Assembly (NCBI GenBank): GCA_921293015.1
Contig: OV121081.1
Location: 29,825,158 to 29,889,157, forward strand
DNA from: Phorcus lineatus
Lineage: Eukaryota; Mollusca; Gastropoda; Trochida; Trochidae
Length of the DNA: 64,000 bases
Reading direction: 5' to 3'
Each line of letters opens with the position of its first letter. Positions within the stretch are counted from its first letter, which is position 1. Of the stretch, positions 12,960 through 26,900 are shown piece after piece. The translations under genes were made by a program, and so were the position numbers. The notes under the pieces were generated by a model. It worked only from the letters and a program-made list of their open reading frames with translations, had not been told where the DNA came from and did no database searches.

Positions 12960-15100
12960 CTATCAGCCTCACCTTTTCTACCTGACAGGTCCCCCTACCT
13001 GCCAATGTTATCAGTGTACAGGTAGATCATGTTACGCCGACCAGGAAGTTCATAGGTAGGGATAAGTGACTTCTCCGAAAAGGGAACTTACTACGTGTTT
13101 GAGGTCGCGCCTAGAAGACGATAATTGTTACTCGTGAAAGGTAATGCATTGTCATGTTTTCGAATGAAGCCGTACATAAACAATCTACCGTACTCATTTG
13201 ACACTTGACTCATTCTCTCTACATTGAGGTAACTCAAGTCATATCCTGCAATGCTAACCTCTGTTTCAATTCGATCGTCATCTCAGCTGAGATTCGAGTA
13301 CCTGTTTGGATGCAATCAAATTAGAAGTGTAATCAGCGACGTCGTTTCAAAAGTTATCAATCGATTAGAATTCGAGAAAACAAGATTTAATTGACTTTTA
13401 ACTGCACATGTGCACACGTTCACCACGTCATAAAAAAAGTGCATATACTTTAATAAACAAAAATGTTTAATTGATGAGCAATATATTGTTAGGTTTTTAA
13501 CGTTAAAAGCCATGAAATCGCTTTTCAACCCTTCTATTTGTGAAAGGGGGATGGAGGGGTGGTAATGTCCCCAGATTCCCCTAGGTGCCTTGTTCGTACT
13601 CCTGATTGAGTACATTCTTCAAAACTCTAGCTACGCCCCTGCACGAGTCTTCATGGCCGAGCACTGTTACGTAATATGACATACATGAATTTCCTCATGC
13701 AAAATGCGTTTTATACGCTGAAATTCGGTAGTTAGTTTGGTTACTTTTGTTTATTTCCGAAAGGGTTCAGACAGAAATATAGAAATATAGGGTAGTGTGT
13801 ATGGATATGGTTTGAGCTACCACCTAAAAGTTATGCATAAGTTCAATTTACTGAATGGACCTAATTATAAAAGAAACATGTTCTGCGTATTTAAGTTTTT
13901 ATTATAAGATTGAAAGCTGTCATATATATACATCAAATTGTTAGGATGTCGATCATCTGTTCAGCTAGCATATATATGTTGATTGAATTACTAGAAGCTT
14001 TTGTTGACAGACCTGTCAGTAACACGATCTCTTTGCAAACACACCTCTTATCTCTGATTCTAGTTTTTTAATCTTAGTACCTGACTAAATATTACCAATC
14101 AGAATTTTCAAGTATTACTTTCATTTTCCAAAAATAAGAATGATAAGAATGAAACCGGCATCATGTAAAATATTTTCGCATTTAGTGAGTAAATAAATCA
14201 TGCATATTGGGGTGGTTGGTTACTTTTTCTTTTTAGTATAGGTGGAAGAGTCGTTGATTGAAGGTACGAGAAAACGAATGAATAATATTAGAGTTCTTAA
14301 ACATTTATTACGCTTGTTGACATTTTTACCTTAGGTGCATATGCCACTCATTTATAATTAGTCTAAGATCCGGTTCAAGTATCGTTGGATACAAAAACAT
14401 AATTCGCATTTCAAGTGAAAGATTATCGAGCACGAGTAAAGACAGCGATCTGAAACCTATACTTGAGAGTACAGGTTAGAGATGTTTGATAAAACTTTAC
14501 GTAAGAATGTCAAAATTGCCTTTTAGCCCAAACCGTTAGGCATAAGAAACACCCGTGGGGTATGACTGTACACGCAAGATGACATAACTACTCCACTTCA
14601 ATCCACTTTCATAACCGAGACCCATTACCTGTCTGGTGTCATACTGGTGTTCATAAGTGACATAGAATGATTAGTATGGAATGATTCCTTTCTCAGCTAA
14701 ATATAACTAGTGATACCGTCAGAAATGTGATTTAATGGATGAGTTAGTAATGCGATAAAGTATGTCGGCAATTAAAGAGCCTTGATCTAATGTGAGTATA
14801 ATATATTTCGTTGTACGAACGAGAAACACGAGTACCTCTGAACCAAACATACATGCTAAATTATTAGGTCGATATAACTTTGACACACTTTGTAGATATG
14901 TTTACTATGACACAACTTTCACATATCGCTGCATTTTTGTTTGCAAGAGATACACATACCAATAATTGTTTGTGGCGGTCGAAAGGGATACAGATATTAC
15001 TTTTGCAATGTAATAGTGGGTAGGCGATACAGATATCATTCCTTGTAATTAAGTAGAGGTCAGGAAAAACACATATCATTAATTGCAAAAAAAGTGACGT
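12960..15100. other. No feature seen
   Basis: AT-rich sequence. An open frame of 99 codons on the minus strand at 13316-13615 has no recognisable motif or splice context and I do not call it a gene. Confidence 0.4.
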
Positions 15101-15124
15101 TCCGGTGACGTGTTGTCCATTGTA

Positions 15125-15430
15125 ATGTAAGATACACACATCATTCATTGTGTTACGAGTGATGATAGGACGTGAAACACATCATTCATTGTGTTATGAG
15201 TGATGTGTTGAAGCGATACATACATCATTCATTGTGTTATGAGTGATGTGATGAAGTGATACACACATCATTCATTTGGTTATAAGTGATGTGTTGAAGT
15301 GATACACACATCATTCATTGTGTTATAAGTGATGAGTGGATGTGATACACACTTCATCAATTGTGTTTTGAGTGATGAGTGGACTTGATTTACACATCAT
15401 TTATTCTGTTGTGAGTAATGTGTAGAAGTT
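15125..15430. repeat. Minisatellite, unit about 60 bp
   Basis: About five imperfect copies of a unit containing ACACATCATTCATTGTGTTA followed by GAGTGATG. More degenerate copies continue to about 15700. Confidence 0.8.
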
Positions 15431-15699
15431 AAGTTTATCAATGAGTGGCATATACACCTCGAGGTTAAGGTAAAAATGTCAACAATCGTATCTGTACAAA
15501 AGTTTTATGAATTCTAATATTCTTCATTCGCATTCTTAAACCTTCCAAAATGACGCTTCCACCATCAATACTCAACGAAAAAGTGAAGCACCACCTTGAA
15601 TATTCAACATTTGTAATTGACGTTAGGAAGTGATATACATATCATTTTGTTAAGAGTGATGTGTTGAAGTGATTCAAATACATTGCAGTGTCACGCTTA

Positions 15700-18600
15700 G
15701 AAGAAACAAATATTCCTTGCAATGTCTGTGACTTTTGATATCATTCTTTGCAACATAAGTGACGGTTGATAGGAGATCATTCATTGAAATGTTGGGAAAT
15801 ACCCATACCATCATACCATTTATACCCATTTGGAGGGAATAGACATCGATTCATTGTAATGTAAGTTAATCATCCAGAAATTAACTTAAAGAAGTAAAAG
15901 ACTTATAATTATAAGTTAATCTCACTTAGACCTTGTTGTCCATAGCAACCATTCATAAAAGTGTCCTTGTCTGTGGTTATAAGTATTATATTTTTAAAAA
16001 ACCTATTACATCACAAAGGTTCAAAGTCATTAACTTGATATTTCAATGTTATAACATTATAAAAATGGATATACTCACTGTAGTTCAAGGACAAACCTAA
16101 CTCTGGTATAAATGATGTGTCAACATCTAAATTACTGTGAAGGCCTTCACATCTCGCCTTCACATCTCTGGAATACATTTTCATTACAGCAAGGTTTAAA
16201 AATCAATTAATTCTAGGGTTATTTACACAACTGTCCTCAGAAAGTTAATACTATTCCGAACTGAAACTTTATTTACAAAGACAGTCTTTAGAATGAAGAC
16301 ATTGGATTAGCAGTTCTTAACAACAAAAGAATACAAACATTAATAAATAGTTTTTTTATTTTGCATAACACATGAATGACAACAGAAGGTAAAATGTATA
16401 AAATGGAAGACAATAACGGCATAATCTCTAGACACAAATACCCAGATGGGGTTAAGCTTCAATATACCTCTATGCCAGATGCAGGAAGGGGGGAGGGGTT
16501 ACCTATTGAAAAGGGAGGGGGCTTGTCCTGTGGGGTGTTTACCATTTCTTTGGGGATAGGGTGTTTGAACCCCTGAACCAACTCCCACATCCCTCTCCCT
16601 CCCCCTTTCCTGTGTCCCAACATTATCGGATCCAATATGGATTAATCACTTTATTATTCTGTTCTACTTTCAGTTTGACAGACCATTTCATTTGCTTTTG
16701 GCTGGGATTCAGACAAACACACATTCTATAAATATACAAATGTAAACATGGAGAACATTATTGAACAAAGTATAGCCAGCAGGATACGTGTGTCCATGGC
16801 CTGCAATGATACAACTGCTGCTGATGCTGTTAACATTCAGAGATACATGGCGCTTCTCAATCGGACTTACGTCCAAGCCGCACCACAAAGTACAAATGAA
16901 AAAAGCCTAAACCACAATTACAAAGGTTTAATTTGGTTTCAATTCTAAATTGAAGACAAACAGCTTATAGAATATATTCATTATTATCTTAAATATGCCC
17001 AATACAGTCAAGCAATCACGAAGAACCAGACTTTCCTTGGGGCATGACATAAAAACACAGATGATTGTATTGCTTTATGGGTTCATCCAAATCTCATTAA
17101 AATAAGGTCAAACATTCCCTTAAGTTTTTGAATTACCACTCTACACCTTTAGCCTGGAAATGTATTAACAACTTTAAATCACCGTTGATGTCCCAATGTT
17201 CTTTGCTCAAGAAGCAAAAATGTCAGTTTGGTGTTCAGATATCCATATTTCACATTTTCTCTGTACAGCTCCTAATAATGAATATTAGAATGGTATCAGT
17301 TATCCATAGTACTATCACACAGAATGAGTACATGTTGCATAGTTTCACCTGATGGAGAGAGGATTGTAAAGTCATCAATATGTAAATATTTTTCTATATA
17401 CAAATATATATAAATCAGAGTTAAGAAAAGTATATAAATATACTTTTGACAATGGCATATCCAAGTTTTTTATGCATCTGTTATGTAGCCTTTAATATAA
17501 AATAACCCCGTTAGGATAATACATAAGAAATAACCAACAAGATGGAATCAGTGCATAGAATAAACATGCACATTATACAATCTCATTAAAATAAAATCTA
17601 ATATTGCTACACTACGATAAGCAGATTATAGATCTCACAAGCCTCCTTTACTCAAACTGTCAGATTAACCTTTGCCTCCAATTTAACTCTAAATCTCTTT
17701 GATTTGACAGAGATAACTTTAAGAAATAACAATGTGCATCTCTTGACAGCCTCCTACGAGATTAAAAGTATTTCCACTATTTGAAGTTGAAACTCTTATA
17801 CTTTTTCCATTTTATATAGAACAAGTTGAATTAATTTGCATATGTCCTTTAATTGAATAACTCCCGAACAAATTATTTACAACATCGTTATCTTTGATGA
17901 AACAAGGGTCAATTTAATTAGAATATGTACGTCGCATATGACTGATATATAATTACCAACAAAACTTCTTATTGTATTTTGACCTGTTTTGGTGGTTTTC
18001 TTAACTTACAATGCTTATGGTTATTTCTTTTCGCAAAAATACAAATTATTCAATGATTACTACAAACTAAAAGACGAAACGTTTATTCAACGTATCTGTT
18101 TCCATAAAAAGCAGTTTGGATTAGTCTCGTAATGCATTACGTTAAGGTATGCAGAGTTTGCTTTAAGAAAGATAACTCCATAGCTTTTGATTTGACTTTT
18201 TGTCCTACAAACCGAGCTAGGGTAAATTGAATGCACGTAAAATACATTAATTCGGATATTTAGGCTGTTCAACATTCGGAATCACCAAGTAATGGTCGGT
18301 TTCTGAGTGCTGAAAGCATTCATGTACAAGCGACATAGAATACACCTGCGCCCTAGAATATTGGGTGAACTCGCTGATTGATTTAAATTATGTTGGAAGC
18401 AAACCTGACAGCTCGTCCAACGGAGCCTGGTGAGATCTACATGTGTAATGTAGTGGAGCATTTTAGATTTCATTTTTAATGAGATTTGAACAATATACTA
18501 GCTACTACACAAAACAATACACAAGAATCTGGTATCAAAAATACACATATAACACAAAATTTCTATTAAAATCTTAAAATTTACGAATTGGCCATTAATA

Positions 18601-20700
18601 AAATTATGTTGCTGTAGCTATCACTAAAACCTCTAAGATTTCAATTCCAACACATTGGACTGTTTTGTATGTATAAGTCAGCAAAATATTAGAGATTTAT
18701 CAAATCAAAGGTTAGGACCTTTAAGTTGTTCAATTTCAATATAAACGATTCTACAAAAAATATCTATCTTATCTAAGATGTATAAAATGGAAAGAATAGC
18801 ATGACAAGTTACAGTGAAGTGTAGATAAACACTAACACTTGTTTATGATTTCATGATATTCAATGTAAGCTAGAAGATTATCACAAGGATTTAATTTACT
18901 TTAATTTAAATTTAATTTAATTTAAAGACATAACCATAACTCAAAATACTTATTTCAGATAAAAAAAACAACTCCTCATTAGGGTATATAAAGGCAATGA
19001 GAATAAATAAAGCAATATGGGTATGTCATTTGGGCATATATCTACACTAAATTCAAACTCAAAATGCCACATAGAGAAATACCAGGATTACCCAGCAAGC
19101 ACTTTGATGTTGAATCACACTGCAACAACCTTGTTCAAGAGCATTGAAATAACAGCAAATCATGATTTGACAAATGCTGCATATCAGATAAGTGCAATTT
19201 CGAATGTATTATGTCAAACAAATGTTGGAGATGGGAGAGCAACATCATGAATTTAAGAATATCATGGCGGGTCAGAGCAATAATACCATATGTATCTCAT
19301 GCAGAAATGCTATGCATAAAGGGACACTGATTTTGTAGACCTGTGTATTGTGGGTAGAAACCTGTGAGTAGATTATCATCTGGATACCAGCGCTGCGATA
19401 AATTACATATCCTGATTCTCCACAGTTTATAAAAGAAGAATTCATAGTACATAAAAGAGCAACGTTATTCCTTAGATAAAAACCTGTCATAAACTTTACA
19501 TATTAGACTGTGAAGTTGGAGTTAAAATATCAGAAGCATAATATACATGTAGTCTATGTTTGTCTAACCATTGTAATCCCTAAAATAGAATAAAAACTTT
19601 GACAGCTTATATAGTTATTTGTTTGAAACAAATTATATTAGTAGTTTTGGGATATATTGTCTCTAGTGGCAATACATCAATGTATCATGGAACCTCATGA
19701 TATAAATATCCTGCTATATTATCTAAATCTGTTCGGTATCAATGCTCTCGTATCTTGTAGTAGACAATCATTATGCCACTAACACTTTTACATTCAATCC
19801 ATATCTTTTGAAGACAAAATAGCCGCTCACAACTGGTTACCCACATTTTGGAAATAGATATTATCATGTATCATGCATGTCATAAATGTGTCATGTGCCT
19901 GGTGGGAACTCCTGACAAATAAAAAAAACAAATTCCAAGAATGAAATTGGTTACTCTCGGCGTTCCCTTGACAATATGTTATATATCAGCACCTTTCATT
20001 AAATTTACATCAACATGTAATCACTATGAGAGGTCAATTATTTTCATAATGCATATATACCCTGATCATTCCTGCTGCCATGCTAAAATTACGAAACCCT
20101 ACCAATGTTTGCAACTCAATACTCCTACTCAGTGAGGATTTCACTGAACAAAAATTCGTTACTTTAGTATTTCTTACACTCTGAGCATTCAATCTCTGGT
20201 TTCAGCTTTTGACTTTTCATGATTTTTAATACCAAAATATCAACAAAACCATTATTTATAAAGAAACACAGATTAATGATAGAATCATGTGAGAACAATA
20301 GGGTTTCCAGGGTAGCTATGAGAACATTTTATATGCATTTAATCTTGCAAGCCAAGCGACTGCATGAAGATATTTAAAGGAATTCAGTGACTGATCCAAG
20401 GGGCTGGGCATGAGTGAGATGGATTTGGTCAGCTCTTAAACACCAGCTCCCGCCCCCCTTCCCCACTTTTGAAAATCCTAAATTAATCCCTTCACTTGAA
20501 GAATGAATGATAATACTTAGATTAAACTTTTCATATAGCAATCTACTACATTTGTTATAGCCGGCATCAAGATCAAGCAAGATATGGATAAAAATATAAA
20601 TTTCCCTGATTGCTCATATGATTAGGATTTTTCAAGGCACTGATTGAGATAATACCGCATGCCTGCATGCAAGAACATGGCCCTTTTTCTCAGCACAATG
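15700..20700. other. Mostly featureless; may include 3' UTR of the minus-strand sulfotransferase
   Basis: No exon was recognised. Possible ATTAAA poly(A) signals on the minus strand lie near 20340 and 20225, downstream of the sulfotransferase stop, but neither is decisive. A repeat fragment at 18.3 kb is listed separately. Confidence 0.35.
18270..18445 (+). repeat. Inverted partner of the 1.5 kb dispersed repeat
   Basis: The reverse complement matches 1478-1720 over several blocks, including the motif around GGGTGAACTCGCTGATT. Stops break the frame that is open in the partner. Confidence 0.5.
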
Positions 20701-20775
20701 GACTGTAAACACATATATTATGATGCCCTCTTAAACCTGATCTAATGTAATGCAAAAGCCTCCATCTCAATCACA

Positions 20776-20960
20776 TCAACTCCTCCACAAGAACCTGGTG
20801 TCATCCAACATATCTGAGAGTTCCTGGTTACACGGAGCGTAGAACTTGTCGAGAATTCGCTTTGTCTTGGGCAGCATCTGTCCGACCTTCACCTTCAGCT
20901 TGGTGACCCTCACCTTCTCCATCTTCTGCATACGGTTCAGAAGCGTGTGGGAAGCAGGAC
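20776..20960 (-). CDS. Sulfotransferase exon 8 and stop
   Basis: Acceptor CATTCTCAG. It encodes the MLPKTKRILDKFYAPCN motif and ends FLWRS before TGA. The GC content is clearly above the surroundings. Confidence 0.85.
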
Positions 20961-23900
20961 CTGAGAATGAAGGTAGGCAATCATCTTTGTCTCGTTCATA
21001 ATACTACAAAATTCATCTTTAAAGAGACACTGATTTTCATGGTACTTTATTTGGATTTCATGCATGTCAAAACACCAATCATATTTGTTTTCATTGAAAA
21101 CATCTCCCATATCTATTCAGAAATGCCAAAGATCAGTCTGATGAAGAAACCTCTGAAGAAACAGGTTTGTATCCTTGTAGCGTGAATAACAGCAGTGGAA
21201 CGAAACCGTTTAGAGTGAGATTTATCGGACCGCATAACCTGAGTTATCAAGGAAGACTCACTGAGTTTGAGGAATTTGAAGACGTGCTTGAGGTTACTGG
21301 TTATGTTACGAGTGTACTCCTCTGTCTTCAGATAGAGGAAGTTAGATCGCGGGAAGACATTCAACCACTCTTTCAGAAATACGCTGTAACATCCGAAATG
21401 AAGACGAGTCTGAAAACACAACATATCATCTCAATTAGTATAATTTAAATGGCCCACGGACCCAAATCATTAAATCAAAGACTAGGGAATTTGTGTTGAT
21501 TCATACAGAGAGGCAGCATACACAAAAATCAAAGCCTGAGTTACATTAACAACAATAACAATATTCGAAGATTTTCATCATCTCCCCCCGCCCCCATTGC
21601 TTCAAACTGCACCAGTCTCTATCACTGGCTAATATAAACTTTGCTGCCATCTTGCTTCATATTTTTCATCCTTTTGGGCGAAAAGTTGCAATTTTCATAT
21701 GATTTCAGAATGGACTAATACAATCCATGGCAGCAGCCTGAACAATAAGCACAGAAAAGCTGGGGAAATGCTATTGGCCTAAATTAGTAAATCCTTTTGG
21801 CTTGCGCAAGTATAGGACATGCAAAAATGTATTTTCATGGAAATATAGATGTTACATGACAATAAGGGCAACACTTTAAAGATTGATGTTGCTACTGCCG
21901 CACACAGGTGTGGATGATACCTACCGGTAGTTTGTGGTAGACTGAAGAACTGAGGTAGCACTGTTTGCGGGTGTGGTTTTTCTGGCAGTTCCTGAGGATG
22001 TCAAGCGAGGTCTTCACATCCTTGTGAAACTCTACAGAATTTGTTCCCATTTTGTGAAATAAATAACTTGAAAACAATCTGAAAAAAAGGACCAAAGTTT
22101 AAGATACATGAAATATGAAGAAATTAACATTGTAAAACTTTGGATCATAATATCTGCAATTTTACAAATTCTTATATTTTTCTAAATTTTGAGTCTCTTG
22201 AGTCATATCTATACCAATAAGCACTTTGTATAACACAGAAATATTGAGAAATATGACTTAACATGCATCTTATTCTCATTAGCCCCTTTATTGATGAATT
22301 CTGAGAGTAAGCCACTTAAAAATATCTGATACTTTTACATTCATATGGTGAAGAGTTTACAGATCACATTAAATTAATTTCATTTCAGAAGACAACACTC
22401 ATAATTGCAAAATATTTCAGGAACCATATATAAGTGTTTCATAATATATTGTGAGGATTACATAATTTTAGGTAATACTTTTAAGTGGTACATACCCTAT
22501 TACTATATTTTCTCAATTCCCCAGTTAATCAGCAATGATTGTTTATTCCAGGGATAATACAACCGTTACTTTTAAAGGGAAAATTAGCTTTTTTCTAGTG
22601 ATTTTATTTGGCTTTATATCTTGTCAAAATTAATCAATGTGTAACCGTCTTTCAGAACAGTATATATAATCTTCTCCATCAAATTGAACATCTGAATTTC
22701 TGTATCTTAAACAGCATGCATACTGTACTGTGACGAGTTCAGTCAGACTGACTGAGCTTGATATGATACAAACTATCACCAATAAGACTTTGGAAACACA
22801 AGTCCAAACCTTTCTGACAGAGAAGCCTAATTTTGTTGACAGGTTTATTGGTTACATAATTCCAATCTAATTAAAACAAGAGCGAGCTATTCGCTAACAT
22901 TTTGTTTTTTCTTTACAACATTCGATGTGCTTTTTATAGATCAATGGAGGATAAGGAACCCCAACAGAGTTGCATGTCCCATCAGAAGAGATTTAGGACG
23001 AATCAGATAGATTGCTATGGGACATTTCAAAAACTCTGAACATTACAAACACTGTGCTAATGGATGATTTAACACTGTGCAGAGTATTCTGTGGTCATCA
23101 CCAGTCAACAGGCCATTGCAACATCAGCTAAAAGCTGAATGCCTGAGATCTTATAAGAGTGATTTAACAGAATATATTACAGAAATGATCAAACTTTGGA
23201 TCTTATTTTCATGAGATTGACATAATTTAATGAAACTATTCAAAAGTCAAAACCTACCGTTCAGTTGGATTTCTGAAGATCAGGATAAATTTAGGATTTG
23301 CATAGATGTGTTTCATGAGGTGGGGTGTGAGGACACACGGTTCCTTTTGTTGGTGATTCTGAGGCAGTAGCGGCCAGCTTCGGAAGTCCCAAAAGTCTGG
23401 GGGGGAGCCATCCACTGGAGCAGTCAGTCGACAATAGTCAAATACGGATCATTTACAGTCAAACAGTGATCAAACAACAGTTACACAGCGGTCAAACAAC
23501 AGTCAAACAGTTGTCAAACAACAGTCACACAGTGGTCAAATAACAGTCACACAGTAGTCAAACAAGTCAAACGGTTGTCAAACAACAGTCACACAGTGGT
23601 CAAACAACAGTCAAACAGTTGTCAAACAACAGTTACACAGTAGTCAAACAACAGTCAAACAGTTGTCAAACAACAGTCACACAGTAGTCAAGCAACAGTC
23701 AAACAGTAGTCAAGCAACAGTCAAACAGTTGTCAAACAACAGTCACACAGTGGTCAAACAACAGTCAAGCAGTTGTCAAACAACATTAAAACAGTGATAA
23801 AAAGTCAACAGTCATAAACAGTGGTCAAACCAACCGTCAAATAGAGGTCAACAGTCAACAGAGGTTGAAAGTCAAACCAAAGTCAATCAACAGTGTTAAG

Positions 23901-26900
23901 AGAACAATAAAACAGTAATCAAAATGAAACCTAAAACTTTTGTCTAAGAACAATATAACAATAACAAAACATCCTTCAAAGAAATGTCAATCAGAAGATA
24001 AGCAAAATTGTACTTGTAACAAGGCGAGTATTATTGAACCTTCCATCCTCCATTCCATTCTGAAGTGTTTTGGCAATTGGTTCAAAGTATTGGATGTAAC
24101 GACTGAAGTTTGTTATTGGGACAGTCTTGTAACCAAGTTGACCTGAAAAACAGTTGAAAACATGAGTGTCAGGGTAAGCATACGTTATGATGCATAGTAG
24201 GCCCAGAAGAACTTAAACATCAACATTGTGGTTGTTACCAAATCTACAAGTTAAAATGCCCATTGGCCATGACCTGTACATAAAGGTTCTGCCTTTTATC
24301 CTCTTTCGCTCATGAGAAAAAGATGAAAAAAGGTTTCGAGGGTATGGTCTTCATTAGGGTCTACAGAGTCACTTAATCTACAATTAAGAATGCCCATTGG
24401 CCAAGGCACATGTACACAAGATTTCAGCCTTCTAGGCCCTTTTCTTCTGGAGTACCATATTTGAAGCCATTCTATTCAGCACTTCCTCCTTTCATTATTA
24501 TGCACCCAGGTCACGGGTTAAAATGGTTTCCTTAAAGAGCCACTCCGTGATTTTCATAACCTGTTATTCACCTTTGATACGAACCTAAATGACATATGTT
24601 ATAATATAAAATCAAAACATCTTAATTTTGCATGTCCAAAAGACATATATAGTCAGACCTCGATAATCCGAACACTTCCGTTTTTCATCAAAAACGTTCG
24701 GATAGTGAAACGTTCGGACTACTGAAACAAACCAAATCTACAGACAGAGGACAATGTATTACGAATATCTTCGTACCAGCCACTTTCTTGCTTGCCAGGG
24801 TGTGATTTGGACCAAGTTTATAATGAACGCTTTGATGAACAGTCGGATTAATGAAGCAGAGATAGCTGTAATTAACTAATCCGTTACAGCTAATTAGCGT
24901 TCGGATGCGGAGACTGAATCAACGGATTAATGAATCAACATTTAATGAGTTTATATAGAGATTAGTTTGGTTACAGTTTGCTACCGTTCGGATACTGCGA
25001 GATTCGGATTATCGGTGGCCGGATTATCGGGGTCTGACTGTATATGGCAAAAAATGGTTTTCCATGAAAATCTAAAAATAGCCTTATAAATGCACAGAGG
25101 CGGAGATCACACGTTCAGTTTACATGGATACTAGTTATATAACCTAACAAACACTATCAACTCCAAACTGACCTCCTGGCGGTTTTAATTAAGACTCCAA
25201 AATTACGTTTGGCTGTTTGACGCACGCCACTGTCCGGTTTTCGATCATAATTAATTGCGACTGTCTCCCTTCGTTTTGTCACTGTACAAAACCAATTATC
25301 TTTAAAATGATTCTTTTTGGTAACAGGCGATACTTCGCGATCAAATGACACCATTGATTGAGTTTGGCATATTTAACTCCAGCAACTCACGGAATGGCTC
25401 TTTAATATCAGACCGATTGTTAGGATATCCCAGGTTTGATCCCACATTGATCTAAAAGCTACTCACCATATCGCCTCCAGCTCCACCAGAGTGTCTCCTT
25501 ATCGTAGTGTCCGTCAGGTTCAATGATGTCTGGATGAAGACTCAATCTTGCCGCCAAGTCAGTGGTCGCACACTTGGCACATCCCAGGATATGGAAATAT
25601 GGCAGACAGTGCAGTCGACCTTCTTCCATCCAACACGGATTCTTCAGATCTTTAATGTACTTGGGTTTTTTCTGTTGAGGTGATTGGTCACTTTTTAGTG
25701 ATTAGAGATATTTTATAGGCCTATGCTATGACCATCAATAGATATATCTCTGATCAAATTTTGAGGAATTTAAGTTTTATGAGATATTCATTTGCAATTA
25801 CGGTTAGGATTTCATTAAAAAATTGATAAAATAGATTTGATAGATTAACAAAATACTGATTGATAATCAATTGACTGATATATCAAATGTTGATTGATCA
25901 CCAACAGGGAACTCTTGAATCATAGGAACTCAAAGAAATCAAGACAACTCACCATACAGAAGAGATCCTCCACTCCATCAAGAGGCTTAGGACGAAGACA
26001 TTGTGTACATTTGTCGATGCTCTTAACTGAGTGTTTTGCAGGTGTAAGTTTTTCATCATGTGAGACAATGTAGTTGCTTCCTGAAATACACATCACATTC
26101 TATGAAGTACTTGAAGTCATTGTCTCATCTTGGTCAGGCTGACATTAATGAAGGCCTTGCAAATAGTCCTTCATTTACATAAATCTATCTTAGATATATG
26201 AATTTATATTCCACACAGTTCATGCTTCCTAGTCTACAATATCTATTTTCAAATAACAGTACCATTATCCACTTTGTACGAATTGCCTCACATTGCCTCA
26301 TTTTGGAAATGGTCCTAGGTCATCCTCTTATCAATGCCTAATTCCTGGACATCCTTGTTGATGACAGAAAAAACAACACCTTAGAAAGCATCATTCCAAA
26401 AACTCGTGCGACGTCTAAAAAACATGTTTATTATTCCCGATAATTTAAACTACTTATGTAAGACATACAGCTCTTCGGACCCCCTTTAAAGCTTGAACAT
26501 GATACTGGCCAAGAACCAGATACATGTTCAGTTATAGATAATCACAACAAGGCCTCTGGTTTATTGACCACAGATTCATTCTTCATTTATGTTCTCAACC
26601 TCTTTCTAATTCCTTTATTCTTTCATCATTTGTGTTAGATGAAAATGCACTGGATATAACAAATTATTAACATTGATTCTATAAAAGTGATAACATAATT
26701 CCTTTCAATTTCTAAATATGACGTTACCTGTTATCTAGAACATTGTCATATTTAGGAAAGCACAAATTGTCGTAATCAAGACCCTTGTGGTGACTTTGAT
26801 GGTGTAGCTTAAAATATTGCAAGGGATTCAACCATAATAAGAATAACTTACCACACAACAACCAGGCTTCACCCAAACCAAGATCCAACTACAGTGAGTA

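Noticed and set aside
21167-21448. Plus-strand 93-codon open frame
   Set aside because: It is antisense to sulfotransferase exon 7, which has conserved motifs and splice sites.
23424-23890. CRISPR-like array
   Set aside because: The units are contiguous and similar, without unique spacers; this is an intronic minisatellite in a eukaryotic gene.
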